Positions 18,650 through 27,768 of a DNA stretch of 64,000 nucleotides are shown here, one piece after another; position 1 is the first letter of the stretch; the number at the start of each line of letters is the position of its first letter. The DNA lies in NCBI RefSeq assembly GCF_000383095.1, contig NZ_AORL01000013.1:99952-163951 (forward strand). Reading direction: 5' to 3'. The notes under the pieces are model-generated. The model saw only the letters and a list, made by a program, of their open reading frames with translations. It was not told where the DNA came from and made no database searches. This DNA is from Sphingomonas sp. PR090111-T3T-6A. Its GTDB lineage: Bacteria > Pseudomonadota > Alphaproteobacteria > Sphingomonadales > Sphingomonadaceae. The translations under genes were made by a program, and so were the position numbers.

Positions 18650-20824
18650 ATGTTCATGTCCGTCCGCCGGTCCGGCCTGCTTGCCGGCATCGCCGCCTCC
18701 GCCTTGCTGGCCGGGGCCGCGCACGCTGCCGAGGGTGGATCGAATGCCGAGGAGATCGTGGTCACCGGCGATCGCCCGCTGACGGAAGCCCTGTCGGGCA
18801 CCAAGAGCAACACGCCCCTCATCGAAACCCCGCAGTCGATCAGCGTGATCGACGCCTCCGAGATCGCCGGTCTCGGCCTCCAGAACCTCAACCAGGCGCT
18901 GCGCTTCGTTTCGGGCGTGACCCCGGAGACGCGCGGTTCCTCGGCGGAGGTCTACGATCAGTTCAAGCTGCGCGGCTTCGACGCGCCGGTCTATCTCGAC
19001 GGCCTCAAGCAGTTCGGCAGCCCGAGCGGCTATGTCGCCCCGCAGGTCGATGTGTCGCGGCTGGAGCGGATCGAAGTGGTGAAGGGCCCGGCCTCCGCGC
19101 TTTACGGCGCGTCGAGCCCCGGCGGCTTCGTCGCGGAGGAGAGCAAGCTGCCGATCGCGCGCGATTTCTACGGCGCGGCGTCCGCCACCTACGGCAATGA
19201 CGATCTCTACCGCATCGACGCCGATGTTGGCGGCCGGCTCGGCCAGAAGGTGCTGTGGCGCCTCTATGGCAGCGCCAACGGCGCGCACGACCAGCAGACC
19301 TACGGCAAGCGCCGCCGCCAGACGGTGTCGGGCGCGGTCACGGTGGGCGATGGCACGCCGACCACGCTGACGGTGCTGGCGGCCTATTCGCACGATCCGT
19401 CCAACGGCGATTACGGCGTGTTCCCGGCGCTGGGCACGCTGGTCGACAATCCGAACGGGCGCATCTCCACCCGCTTCTACGGCGGCGAGCCGGGCGACTA
19501 TTTCAGCCGCAAGCAGGCGGGCATCACCTATATCCTGCGCCATGATTTCAGCGGCGGCTGGACGTTCCGCTCCTCGGGCCGCTACCAATATGTGAAGAGC
19601 GACCTCGGCATCGTCTACACCAGCGGCGCGCCCGTCGATGTGACCGATCCGGCGCCGACGCTCTATTCCCGCGCCTCCTATGCGACGCACGAGCAGCTCA
19701 ACAACTGGACCTATGACAACCAGCTCAGCGGCCGGTTCGACACCGGCCCACTCCACCACTCGCTGCTGATCGGCGTGGACCGGCAGGTGGCGCATTCGGC
19801 CGAGCTGTACGCCTTCGGCACCGCGACGCCGATCGACGTGTTCAATCCGGTCTATGGCACGATGCCGACGCCGGCCAATCCCTATGAGGTGCCGGGCTAT
19901 GGCCCGCCCTTCGACACGGGCCTGGCGGAAGCGCAATTCACCGATGTCCACCAGCGCCAGCAGGGCGTCTATGCGCAGGATCAGATCGCGGTGGGCGACC
20001 TGCGCGTGACGCTGAGCGGCCGGCAGGACTGGACGCGCCAGACCGACGGCACCCAGGTGCAGCACAACAAGAAGTTCACCTGGCGCGCGGCCGCCCTCTA
20101 TAAGATGCGGTGGGGCATCGCGCCCTATGTCAGCTACTCGACCTCGTTCGAGCCGCAGGCGAGCGTGCTGTCCGACGGGACGCTGGCCAAGCCCTCGCTC
20201 GGCAAGCAGATCGAGGCCGGCGCCAAATATCAGGTGCCGGGCACCGACATCCTGCTCACCGGCGCGTGGTTCGACATCCACCAGACCAACGTGGCCGTGC
20301 CGGACAACAGCTTCAGCTACCATCAGGCCGGGCGCGTGCGCTCGCGCGGCGTGGAGCTGGAGGCGAGCGGGTCGCTGCCCTACGGCTTCAACGCGAAGAT
20401 CGCCTTCAGCCGACAGAGCGTGAAGGTGCTGGACGATGTCGTGCCCGAGCATATCGGCCAGCCGCTCGACTCGACCGGGCGCGGCGGCATCTCCGCCAAT
20501 CTGGAATGGGCGCCCAAGTCCGGCCCGGCCGAGGGCTTCGCGGTCGGCGGTGCGGTGCGCCATGTCGACAGCGTCTATGCGGACTATTACACCTTCACGG
20601 ATGGCACCACGCGCCCGCTCCGCACCCCGTCCTACACGGTGTTCGACGCGCTGATGCGGCTTGATCTGTCCAAGGTCAGCCCGCGCCTGAAGGGCCTGGA
20701 ACTGGGCCTGAACGCCACCAACATCTTCGACAAGAAGTATCTCACGAGCTGCCTCGCCCAATATTCGTGGTGCTGGTACGGCCAGCGCCGCACGGTGCAG
20801 GGCACGATCGGCTACCGCTGGTGA
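18650..20824 (+). CDS. TonB-dependent siderophore receptor (FhuA/FoxA-like)
   Basis: Outer-membrane ferric-siderophore transporter of about 724 residues. A signal peptide ends AHA; then come a TonB box (EEIVVTGDR), the siderophore-type plug (NTPLIETPQSISVIDASEI, FKLRGFDAPVYLDGLKQ, RLERIEVVKGPASALYGASS) and a barrel with the terminal VQGTIGYRW. ATG 18650 is preferred, with AGGGG ten bases upstream; a GTG at 18629 is in frame. A Fur box precedes it and three accessory membrane genes follow with overlapping starts. This organisation is usual for hydroxamate-type siderophore uptake, though ligand class is inference. Confidence 0.93.
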   Translation: MFMSVRRSGLLAGIAASALLAGAAHAAEGGSNAEEIVVTGDRPLTEALSGTKSNTPLIETPQSISVIDASEIAGLGLQNLNQALRFVSGVTPETRGSSAEVYDQFKLRGFDAPVYLDGLKQFGSPSGYVAPQVDVSRLERIEVVKGPASALYGASSPGGFVAEESKLPIARDFYGAASATYGNDDLYRIDADVGGRLGQKVLWRLYGSANGAHDQQTYGKRRRQTVSGAVTVGDGTPTTLTVLAAYSHDPSNGDYGVFPALGTLVDNPNGRISTRFYGGEPGDYFSRKQAGITYILRHDFSGGWTFRSSGRYQYVKSDLGIVYTSGAPVDVTDPAPTLYSRASYATHEQLNNWTYDNQLSGRFDTGPLHHSLLIGVDRQVAHSAELYAFGTATPIDVFNPVYGTMPTPANPYEVPGYGPPFDTGLAEAQFTDVHQRQQGVYAQDQIAVGDLRVTLSGRQDWTRQTDGTQVQHNKKFTWRAAALYKMRWGIAPYVSYSTSFEPQASVLSDGTLAKPSLGKQIEAGAKYQVPGTDILLTGAWFDIHQTNVAVPDNSFSYHQAGRVRSRGVELEASGSLPYGFNAKIAFSRQSVKVLDDVVPEHIGQPLDSTGRGGISANLEWAPKSGPAEGFAVGGAVRHVDSVYADYYTFTDGTTRPLRTPSYTVFDALMRLDLSKVSPRLKGLELGLNATNIFDKKYLTSCLAQYSWCWYGQRRTVQGTIGYRW

Positions 20825-21117
20825 CGAAGGCGCGCGCCCTGCCGGTGCGCACCCGCCTCGGCGTCGCGGCGCGGGTCGCGGCGGCGCTGGCGGGGGGGTA
20901 TGCGGTGGCGGCACTCGTCGCCATCGCGCTCGGCGTGGCGCTGCCGGTCGCGCGCGAGGAGGCGGGGACGGCCGGAGCGCTGGCGGGGATGCTGGCGCTG
21001 CCGGTGGCGGCCATGGGCTGCTTCTGGGCACGCAGTGCTCTTCGGGCGTGGGCGGGCATCCTGATCGCGGCGGCGCTCTTCGGCGGGATCGCGCTGCTGG
21101 CGGGGTGGCGGCCGTGA
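20821..21117 (+). CDS. DUF3649 membrane protein of siderophore-uptake operon
   Basis: Small inner-membrane protein of 98 residues with three hydrophobic segments and the family pattern ALAGGYAVAALVAIALGVAL, then FWARSALRAWAGI. GTG 20821 overlaps the receptor stop in GTGA, so translation is coupled. DUF3649 proteins commonly sit between a siderophore receptor and a PepSY protein; their biochemical role is not established. The start is set by the overlap, as the in-frame upstream region is inside the receptor gene. Confidence 0.8.
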   Translation: MTKARALPVRTRLGVAARVAAALAGGYAVAALVAIALGVALPVAREEAGTAGALAGMLALPVAAMGCFWARSALRAWAGILIAAALFGGIALLAGWRP

Positions 21118-22607
21118 AGCCGGGCTTCCGCCCTTCGATGACGTGGCTGCACGACTGGTCCGGCCTCGTGATCGGCTGGCTGCTGCTCGCCATCGCGCTG
21201 GCCGGGACGCTCGCCGTCTTCCGCCCCGAGATCGGGAGCTGGACGCGGCCTGAGGTGGCGCGCGTCGCCGTCGATCCGGTCGAGTCCACGCAGGCGGCGA
21301 TCGGCTGGCTTTCCGTCCATGCCGCGAAGTCGCCGGCCTGGTATCTCCAGCCCGCCAACGATCGCGCCTCCACCACACAGGCGCTCTGGCTGGACGGCGG
21401 CGACTATGTGACGCGCGCGCTCGATCCGCGCACCGGCAGCCCGGCGGGCATCCGCGACACGCTGGGCGGCGAGTTCTTCTACCGCTTCCATTTCGAGTTG
21501 CAGCTTCCCTATCCGTGGGGGCGCATCCTGTCGGCCTCGGCGGCGATGCTGATGGTGCTGGCGATCATCACGGGGATCGTGGCCCACCGGCGCTTCTTCG
21601 CGGATTTCTTCACCTTCCGGCCGGGCAAGGGGCAGCGGAGCTGGCTCGACGCGCACAACCTGCTCGGTGTCGCGGCCTTGCCCTTCCATCTGCTGATCTC
21701 GTTCACTGGCGCGCTGACGCTGGCCAACCTGCTGATGCCGTGGGGCGCGATCGCGGGCTATCGGGGCGACGAAGCGGCGCTGCGACACGATCTCTATCCG
21801 GCCGAGGTGACGCGCGCGATGACGGGCCGGCCCACGCCGCTGGTGCCGATCGGGCCGCTGCTGCGGCAGGCGGAACGGCGCATCGGCGGGCCCATCGGCC
21901 TCATCTCGGTGCTCAATCCGGGCGACGCGTCGGCGGTGATCAGCCTCACCAGCGCCGATGACGACCGCCTCCAGATCGCCCACCATGTCATCAGCTTCGA
22001 CGGGACGACCGGCCGCATCCTCGCCGAGCATGTCGAGCGGCGGCCGGTGCTGAGCGTGTTCAACGCCTTCTACGGCCTGCACACCGCGCGCTTCGCGGGC
22101 GCCTTGTCGCGCTGGCTCTATTTCATCTCGGGCTGGATGCTGACCGGGCTGATCGCCACCGGCCTGATCCTGTGGACTGCCAAGCGGCGCGAGCGGCGGC
22201 GAGGCTGGGGCTTCGTGCTGGTCGAGCGGCTCAATGTTGGCTTCGTGGGCGGCACCCCGGCGGCATTCGCGGCCTTCTTCCTCGCCAACCGGCTCCTGCC
22301 GGTCGCGATGGTGGGGCGGCAGATGGCGGAGGTCCATGCCGTGTTCTGGACATGGGGGGCGGTGCTGCTGTTCGGCGCGATCCGCCGGCCGGAGCGGGCG
22401 TGGAGCGAACTGCTGGGCCTTTCGGCCGCGGCCTGCGCGGCGATCCCGCTGGTCGACATCCTGTGCGGGACGGCGCGGGCCGACGGGCCGGGCCTCGGCG
22501 TCGGGCTGACCGCGCTGCTGCTGGCGGCGGGGCTGGGGATGGCCGCGCGTCGGGGTTGGCGCCCGAAGGTCCGCGCCGCGCGGCGTGAGCGGGCGACGGT
22601 GGCATGA
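21114..22607 (+). CDS. PepSY-domain membrane protein (ferric-siderophore reductase-like)
   Basis: Inner-membrane PepSY-associated TM protein of 497 residues. It begins WLHDWSGLVIGWLLLAIALA and has the conserved FYRFHFELQ segment and LDAHNLLGVAALPFHLLIS with His residues in helices that could bind heme. Further helices follow to the C-terminus. Proteins of this group (for example FoxB and PiuB) are thought to reduce iron from siderophores in the periplasm. GTG 21114 overlaps the DUF3649 stop (GTGA), and its own stop overlaps the next ATG. Confidence 0.87.
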   Translation: MKPGFRPSMTWLHDWSGLVIGWLLLAIALAGTLAVFRPEIGSWTRPEVARVAVDPVESTQAAIGWLSVHAAKSPAWYLQPANDRASTTQALWLDGGDYVTRALDPRTGSPAGIRDTLGGEFFYRFHFELQLPYPWGRILSASAAMLMVLAIITGIVAHRRFFADFFTFRPGKGQRSWLDAHNLLGVAALPFHLLISFTGALTLANLLMPWGAIAGYRGDEAALRHDLYPAEVTRAMTGRPTPLVPIGPLLRQAERRIGGPIGLISVLNPGDASAVISLTSADDDRLQIAHHVISFDGTTGRILAEHVERRPVLSVFNAFYGLHTARFAGALSRWLYFISGWMLTGLIATGLILWTAKRRERRRGWGFVLVERLNVGFVGGTPAAFAAFFLANRLLPVAMVGRQMAEVHAVFWTWGAVLLFGAIRRPERAWSELLGLSAAACAAIPLVDILCGTARADGPGLGVGLTALLLAAGLGMAARRGWRPKVRAARRERATVA

Positions 22608-22864
22608 CCGGCGGGCTGCTGCTCATGCTGGCGGCGATCCTGCTGCTGGCGGTGGCGAGCCGCCGCGTGGCCGAGCGCTTCCGCCTCTCCGCGCGGCGGC
22701 GGCGGCGGGCGAAAGCGGCGGGTGCGGCGCTGCTGGCGCTCTCCTTCGCGGCGGTGATGATGGCGGGGGGCGGGTTGCTCGCCTTCATCGGCTGGGTGCT
22801 GGCCTTCGGGCTGCTGTCGCCCCTCGTCACGCTCGCTTTCACGGCGCACGCCACGCGGCGCTGA
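22604..22864 (+). CDS. DUF3325-like small membrane protein
   Basis: Inner-membrane protein of 86 residues with about three helices and an Arg-rich loop (SARRRRRAKAAG). ATG 22604 overlaps the PepSY gene stop by four bases. Position as last gene after receptor, DUF3649 and PepSY matches the DUF3325 family seen in the same operon order elsewhere; sequence similarity is weak by eye. Function unknown, probably an accessory to siderophore iron handling. Confidence 0.7.
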   Translation: MTGGLLLMLAAILLLAVASRRVAERFRLSARRRRRAKAAGAALLALSFAAVMMAGGGLLAFIGWVLAFGLLSPLVTLAFTAHATRR

Positions 22865-22926
22865 TTGCCGTCCAGCGAGGCAATTCCTATGAAGCGGGGG
22901 TCATTCCTCCGCTCAACGGAACGCTG

Positions 22927-23853
22927 ATGGATCGCATCGACGCGATGAAGGTCTTTGTCGCCACCCTCGACGAGGGGAGCCTCGCGGGCGCTGGACGCAG
23001 GCTTGGCAAGTCTCCGGCGGCGGTGAGCCGGGCGATCGCCTTCCTCGAAAACCATGTCGGCGCCGAGTTGCTCCACCGCACCACCCGCTCGCTCAAGCTC
23101 AGCGAGGCGGGGCAGCGCTACGCCGTCGCCTGCCGCCGGGTGCTGACCGATCTGGAGGAGGCGGATATCATCGCGGCGGGCGAGCGCTCCGCCCCGCGCG
23201 GGCTGCTCACCATCACCGCGCCGGTGGCGGCGGGCGAGACGGTGCTGCGCCCGATCGTCGACGCCTTCATGGACGAATATCCGGCGGTGAACGTCCGCCT
23301 CTATTTCCTCGATCGCCCCGCGAACCTGATCGACGAGGGCATCGATCTCGCGTTGCGCATCCAGAATCTGGTGGATTCCACGCTGGTGGCGATCCGAGTG
23401 GGGGAGGTGCGCCGCGTGGTGGCGGCGGCGCCGCGCTATCTGGAGCAGCATCCGCTGATCGAGGAGCCCGCCGACCTCGCCAAGCACCAGATCGTCGCCA
23501 TGACGCATTTCGGGCTGGAGAGCTGGAGCTTCCCGCCGCTGCCGGGCTCGTCGGTGCCGCGCACGGTGCAGTTTGCGCCGCGCATCATCATCAACAGCAT
23601 CCGGGGCGCGGTGGCGAGCGCGGTGGAGGGGCGCGGCGTGACGCGCATGTTCTCCTATCACATCGCCGATGAGCTGAGGGAGGGGAAGCTCCGCATCCTG
23701 CTCGCCGATGCCGAGGCGCCGGCGCTGCCCGTCCACCTGATCGCGCCGCACGGGCGGCTTCAGGTGCCCAAGGTCCGCGCCTTCGCCGATTTCGCGGTGC
23801 CCCGGCTCAAGGCGCATTTCGCGCGGCTGACAGCGGATGCGGCGGCGCGCTAG
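22927..23853 (+). CDS. LysR-family transcriptional regulator
   Basis: Regulator of 308 residues with the N-terminal winged helix (MDRIDAMKVFVATLDEGSLA, GKSPAAVSRAIAFLENHVGA, LLHRTTRSLKLSEAG) and a periplasmic-binding-protein-like effector domain. The HTH reads like the CrgA/AaeR subgroup that controls quinone or aromatic stress genes. The flavodoxin-like gene 111 bases downstream on the same strand may be a target, though LysR targets are more often divergent. The 62 bases after DUF3325 hold no clear operator. Confidence 0.92.
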   Translation: MDRIDAMKVFVATLDEGSLAGAGRRLGKSPAAVSRAIAFLENHVGAELLHRTTRSLKLSEAGQRYAVACRRVLTDLEEADIIAAGERSAPRGLLTITAPVAAGETVLRPIVDAFMDEYPAVNVRLYFLDRPANLIDEGIDLALRIQNLVDSTLVAIRVGEVRRVVAAAPRYLEQHPLIEEPADLAKHQIVAMTHFGLESWSFPPLPGSSVPRTVQFAPRIIINSIRGAVASAVEGRGVTRMFSYHIADELREGKLRILLADAEAPALPVHLIAPHGRLQVPKVRAFADFAVPRLKAHFARLTADAAAR

Positions 23854-23964
23854 TCTGTCGGCTTTTATGATCGTTCGATAAAGTAGAACATATTGATCCA
23901 TATCTTATCGTCGACGTAGGACGGTCGTGGGGTTAGAGGAGCGCCAAATGAGCAGGAGCTTCCC

Positions 23965-24573
23965 ATGACCGTGCAAATCAACGTCGCCGTCGTATTCCAC
24001 TCGGGCTATGGCCACACCGCGCGTCAGGCCGAGGCCGTGCATCGCGGCGCGGCGGGCGTCGAGGGTGTCACCGCGCATCTGATCCCCGTCGAGAGCGGCG
24101 ATGCGCCGTGGGATCTGCTGGAAGAGGCGGACGCCATCATCTTCGGCACGCCGACCTACATGGGCGCCCAGTCCGCCCAGTTCAAAGCCTTCCAGGACGC
24201 CACCTCGAACGCGGTGTTCGCCAAGGGCGGCAAGTGGCGCGACAAGATCGCGGCCGGCTTCACCAACTCGGCTTCCCGCTCGGGCGACAAGAGCGCGGTT
24301 CTGAACAGCCTCGCCATCTTCGCCGCGCAGCACGGGATGCACTGGGTCAGCCTCGGCCTGCCGCCGGGCAACAATTCGTCGGCCGGCTCGGAAGAGGATC
24401 TGAACCGCCTCGGCTTCTTCATGGGCGCCGCCTCGCAGTCCAACGCCGATCAGGGGGCGGACGTGACCCCGCCCAACTCCGACCTGCGCACCGCCGAGCA
24501 TCTCGGCCGCCGCGTCGCTACCGTCGCGCTCCAGTTCGCGCGGGGCCGTGTCCGCGAACTGGTCGACGCCTGA
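23965..24573 (+). CDS. Flavodoxin-fold NAD(P)H:quinone oxidoreductase-like (WrbA-like)
   Basis: FMN-binding reductase of 202 residues. The phosphate loop is HSGYGHTARQAEA, with the active-site region IIFGTPTYMGAQSAQFKAF and the late motif GADVTPPNSDLRTAEHLGRR. It resembles WrbA-type quinone reductases that carry out two-electron reduction and so limit oxidative stress. AGGAG lies six bases before ATG 23965. The AT-rich 111-base leader probably carries the promoter. The LysR gene upstream may regulate it; this is inferred from position. Confidence 0.88.
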   Translation: MTVQINVAVVFHSGYGHTARQAEAVHRGAAGVEGVTAHLIPVESGDAPWDLLEEADAIIFGTPTYMGAQSAQFKAFQDATSNAVFAKGGKWRDKIAAGFTNSASRSGDKSAVLNSLAIFAAQHGMHWVSLGLPPGNNSSAGSEEDLNRLGFFMGAASQSNADQGADVTPPNSDLRTAEHLGRRVATVALQFARGRVRELVDA

Positions 24574-24584
24574 TCGACCTTGCC

Positions 24585-24612
24585 GCGGCCGCCCGATAGA
24601 AGGGGCGGCCGC
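24585..24612 (+). terminator. Perfect 10-bp GC hairpin after flavodoxin gene
   Basis: GCGGCCGCCC pairs perfectly with GGGCGGCCGC around an eight-base loop, twelve bases after the flavodoxin gene stop. No U-run follows. It is a likely transcript end or 3' barrier between this gene and the CitE-like gene. Confidence 0.5.
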
Positions 24613-24640
24613 GAAGCATGAGGAAGACAGGAGATTGAGC

Positions 24641-25501
24641 GTGACCATCCGCCCCCGGCGCAGCGCGCTCTATCTGCCGGCCTCCAACCTGCGCGCGCTG
24701 GAGAAGGCGCGGACGCTGCCCTGCGATGTGGTGATCCTCGATCTGGAGGACGCCGTCGCCCCCGACACCAAGGAGCTGGCGCGCGCGCAGGCGGTCGAGG
24801 CGGTGCGGGCGGGTGGTTTCGGCCGGCGCGAGCTGGTGGTGCGTGTCAACGGGCTGGAGACGCCGTGGGGCGCCGATGATCTGCGCGCGCTGGCCGGCGT
24901 CGCGCCCGACGCGGTGCTGGTGCCCAAGGTTTCCGATGGCGGGGACATTGCGGGCTATCAGGCCCTCCTCGCCGACACGCCCGGTTCCGTGCGGCTGTGG
25001 GCGATGATCGAGACGACGCGCAGCCTCTTCCGCCTCGACGAGATCGCGCGGATGTCCGCCGACACGCGCCTGTCCGCCTTCGTGCTCGGCACCAACGATC
25101 TCGCCAAGGAGATGGGCGCGACGCTGACGACCGCGCGGCTGCCCTTCGTCGGCGCGCTCGGCCTCGCGGTGGCGGCGGCGCGGGCCTATGGGCTCGCCAT
25201 CCTCGACGGCGTGTTCAACGAGCTGGAGGACGAGGCCGGCCTCGTCGAGCAATGCCGTCAGGGCGTCGAGTTCGGCTTCGACGGCAAGACGCTGATCCAC
25301 CCCCGTCAGATCGAGCCGTGCAACGCCGCCTTCTCGCCGTCTGGCGAGGCGGTCCGCTGGGCGGAGACGATTCTCGCCGCGTTCGATCTGCCGGAGAATG
25401 CCGGCAAGGGCGCGATCCGCGTCGAGGGCCGGATGGTCGAGCGGCTGCATCTGGTCGCCGCCCGCCGGACGCTGGCGATCCGCGACGCCATCGCGGAATA
25501 G
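24641..25501 (+). CDS. HpcH/HpaI-CitE-like acyl-CoA lyase
   Basis: TIM-barrel lyase of 286 residues in the citrate-lyase-beta/CitE group. Typical elements are RRSALYLPASN, CDVVILDLEDAVAPDTK, VRVNG, LVPKVS, WAMIETTRS and FGFDGKTLIHPRQIEPCNAA. Family members cleave or hydrolyse CoA esters such as citramalyl-, malyl- or citryl-CoA; which one is used here is not readable. GTG 24641 follows AGGAG at seven bases. The gene stands alone, with no alpha or gamma citrate-lyase subunits nearby, so it is not a citrate lyase complex component. Confidence 0.88.
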   Translation: MTIRPRRSALYLPASNLRALEKARTLPCDVVILDLEDAVAPDTKELARAQAVEAVRAGGFGRRELVVRVNGLETPWGADDLRALAGVAPDAVLVPKVSDGGDIAGYQALLADTPGSVRLWAMIETTRSLFRLDEIARMSADTRLSAFVLGTNDLAKEMGATLTTARLPFVGALGLAVAAARAYGLAILDGVFNELEDEAGLVEQCRQGVEFGFDGKTLIHPRQIEPCNAAFSPSGEAVRWAETILAAFDLPENAGKGAIRVEGRMVERLHLVAARRTLAIRDAIAE

Positions 25502-25588
25502 GGGTTTCCGCCACCTGTTGGCGCATTTCGCCGATGCACCGGGGCGTCGATCATCGCGAACGCCCCGGAATCCGGGCTTCGGGCGGTT

Positions 25589-25604
25589 TGGCACGGCCCC
25601 TGCA
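25589..25604 (+). promoter_or_regulatory. Sigma-54-type promoter before PspC-like gene
   Basis: TGGCACGGCCCCTGCA matches the sigma-54 -24/-12 consensus TGGCACG-N4-TTGCA with one change (T to C) and the right GG-to-GC spacing. It lies 52 bases upstream of the PspC-like start. Phage-shock genes in enterobacteria are sigma-54 dependent, so the match is meaningful. Confidence 0.65.
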
Positions 25605-25656
25605 ATGTTCTGTGCAAAGGGGAGCAGCCCGCTCCTCCACCGCATGGAGCCGACCG

Positions 25657-25935
25657 ATGACCCACGACGAGACCGTCGCCGCCCGCAAGCAGGCCAGCCT
25701 GATCGGCGTTTGCAAGGCCGTCGGCGAGGGGCTGGGCTTCAACCCGGATTTCCTGCGCGTCGGGCTGGCGATCTCGCTGATCGTGAAGCCGGAATATACG
25801 CTGATCGTCTACGGCATCCTCGCCGTCACCGTACTGGCGAGCCGCCTGCTGGTCCGCGAGCCGCGCCGCGCCAAGGTCGTCCGCCAGCCGGAGCAGGCCG
25901 AGGTCGCCGCCGAACCGATGCGCGCCGCCGCCTGA
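25657..25935 (+). CDS. PspC-domain small membrane protein
   Basis: Protein of 92 residues with the PspC core LIGVCKAVGEGLGFNPDFLR followed by a hydrophobic hairpin (VGLAISLIV, YTLIVYGILAVTVLASRLLV). A charged Ala/Glu-rich tail ends it. PspC proteins help sense and answer inner-membrane stress. GGAG lies seven bases before ATG 25657. There is no pspA or pspB beside it; it stands alone behind a sigma-54-type promoter, so its activator must be elsewhere. Its stop is three bases from the end of the convergent GPx fusion. Confidence 0.85.
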   Translation: MTHDETVAARKQASLIGVCKAVGEGLGFNPDFLRVGLAISLIVKPEYTLIVYGILAVTVLASRLLVREPRRAKVVRQPEQAEVAAEPMRAAA

Positions 25936-25938
25936 GGC

Positions 25939-26844
<906 letters not shown>

Positions 26845-26908
26845 GGGGCATCTCCGGTGAGGTTCGGGACCGAGATAGGGTGCGATCCCGAACCTGCCAG
26901 AGGAGGCC

Positions 26909-27337
26909 TCAGGGCTTGGCGAGCTGGCCGCGGATCTCGCCGCCGGGGTTCGCCTTGGTGTGGACGTTGAAATACCATTTGCCGGCCTGGAGATCGGCCA
27001 TCTGCTCGGGCGTCAGCACCTCCTTGCCCTTGATCGGGCTGGCGAGGCTCTTGATCGCGATCACCGGGGGCGCGTTGACGCCCGCCGCGGCCGGGCCATG
27101 GAAATGGGCGGCGGATGCGGGGCCGGTCAGGCCCGAATAGGTGATGGTGTAGGTGAAGGCCCGCGTCGCGGTGTTCAGCTCGGCCTTGACGACGCCCTTG
27201 CCGCCGGTGGTGTTGGCCGGCACTTCCGACTTGCCGTCGAGCTGGGCGCTGTAGTGCACCGTCTCGGCCAACGCGGGCGCCGCGCCCGTCAGGCAGATCG
27301 CGCTGACGGCGGCGAGGGTCGCAAATCCAACTTTCAT
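26909..27337 (-). CDS. Exported CHRD-domain protein
   Basis: Protein of 142 residues with a signal peptide ending PALA and a single CHRD domain (TVHYSAQLDGKSEVP, TGGKGVVKAELNTATRAFTY, AAHFHGPAAAGVNAPPV, NVHTKANPGGEIRGQL). CHRD domains are beta-rich and can bind metals through His, and occur in many exported bacterial proteins of unknown role. AGGGG lies upstream of ATG 27337. It follows the pilus cluster's last gene in the same orientation by about 80 bases but is probably independent. Confidence 0.85.
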   Translation of the reverse strand: MKVGFATLAAVSAICLTGAAPALAETVHYSAQLDGKSEVPANTTGGKGVVKAELNTATRAFTYTITYSGLTGPASAAHFHGPAAAGVNAPPVIAIKSLASPIKGKEVLTPEQMADLQAGKWYFNVHTKANPGGEIRGQLAKP

Positions 27338-27417
27338 GTCGAATCCCCTGTTGCGCGCCGAAACGGCGCCGTGAGCAGAACGCGCCGGAATCGGGGCGGT
27401 TGCAAGGGGGGAAAGGT

Positions 27418-27768
27418 TCAGCGCGGTTCGTCCGGTAGGGTGGGGAGGCGGGCGATCTCCGCCAGCCGGTGCCAGTCCACCGGCGCACCGGCGAGGAACA
27501 GCCGCATCACATGATCGAGCCCGCCGCCGCCCGAACGCGCCAGCGCCTGCAGCGCCCGCACGGTGTTGGCGGCATGGCCGTCATAGCTGAACTCGTTGCC
27601 GCCCATGCGGCATTCGCTGAGATGGATCTCCGTCGTCCCGCTATAGCGGAGCAGGCAGCCGATAATCGTGCAGCGGACGAACTCATTGCCGTCCAGCAGG
27701 AGCGTCTGGCCGCGAAACTCCTGCCCCTCAAAGCGCATGGCGCGCTGGCCGGGGGCAGGCCCGGTCAC
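27418..27768 (-). CDS. Unknown protein coupled to the pilus usher gene
   Basis: I do not recognise this 116-residue protein. The first half is a run of short strand-like repeats (FEGQEFRGQTLLLDGNEFVR, CTIIGCLLRYSG, EIHLSECRMGGNEFSY) that looks like a small right-handed beta-helix. The second half is helical (NTVRALQALARSGGGGLDHV). There is no signal peptide, so it is probably cytoplasmic. GTG 27768 overlaps the usher stop in GTGA; ATG 27738 is an alternative. Coupling suggests it is made with the usher, but a role in pilus assembly is only inference. Confidence 0.7.
   Translation of the reverse strand: MTGPAPGQRAMRFEGQEFRGQTLLLDGNEFVRCTIIGCLLRYSGTTEIHLSECRMGGNEFSYDGHAANTVRALQALARSGGGGLDHVMRLFLAGAPVDWHRLAEIARLPTLPDEPR

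Noticed and set aside
18482..21376. Minus-strand frame of about 960 codons
   Set aside because: Antisense of the siderophore receptor and its flanking genes; composition of a shadow frame.
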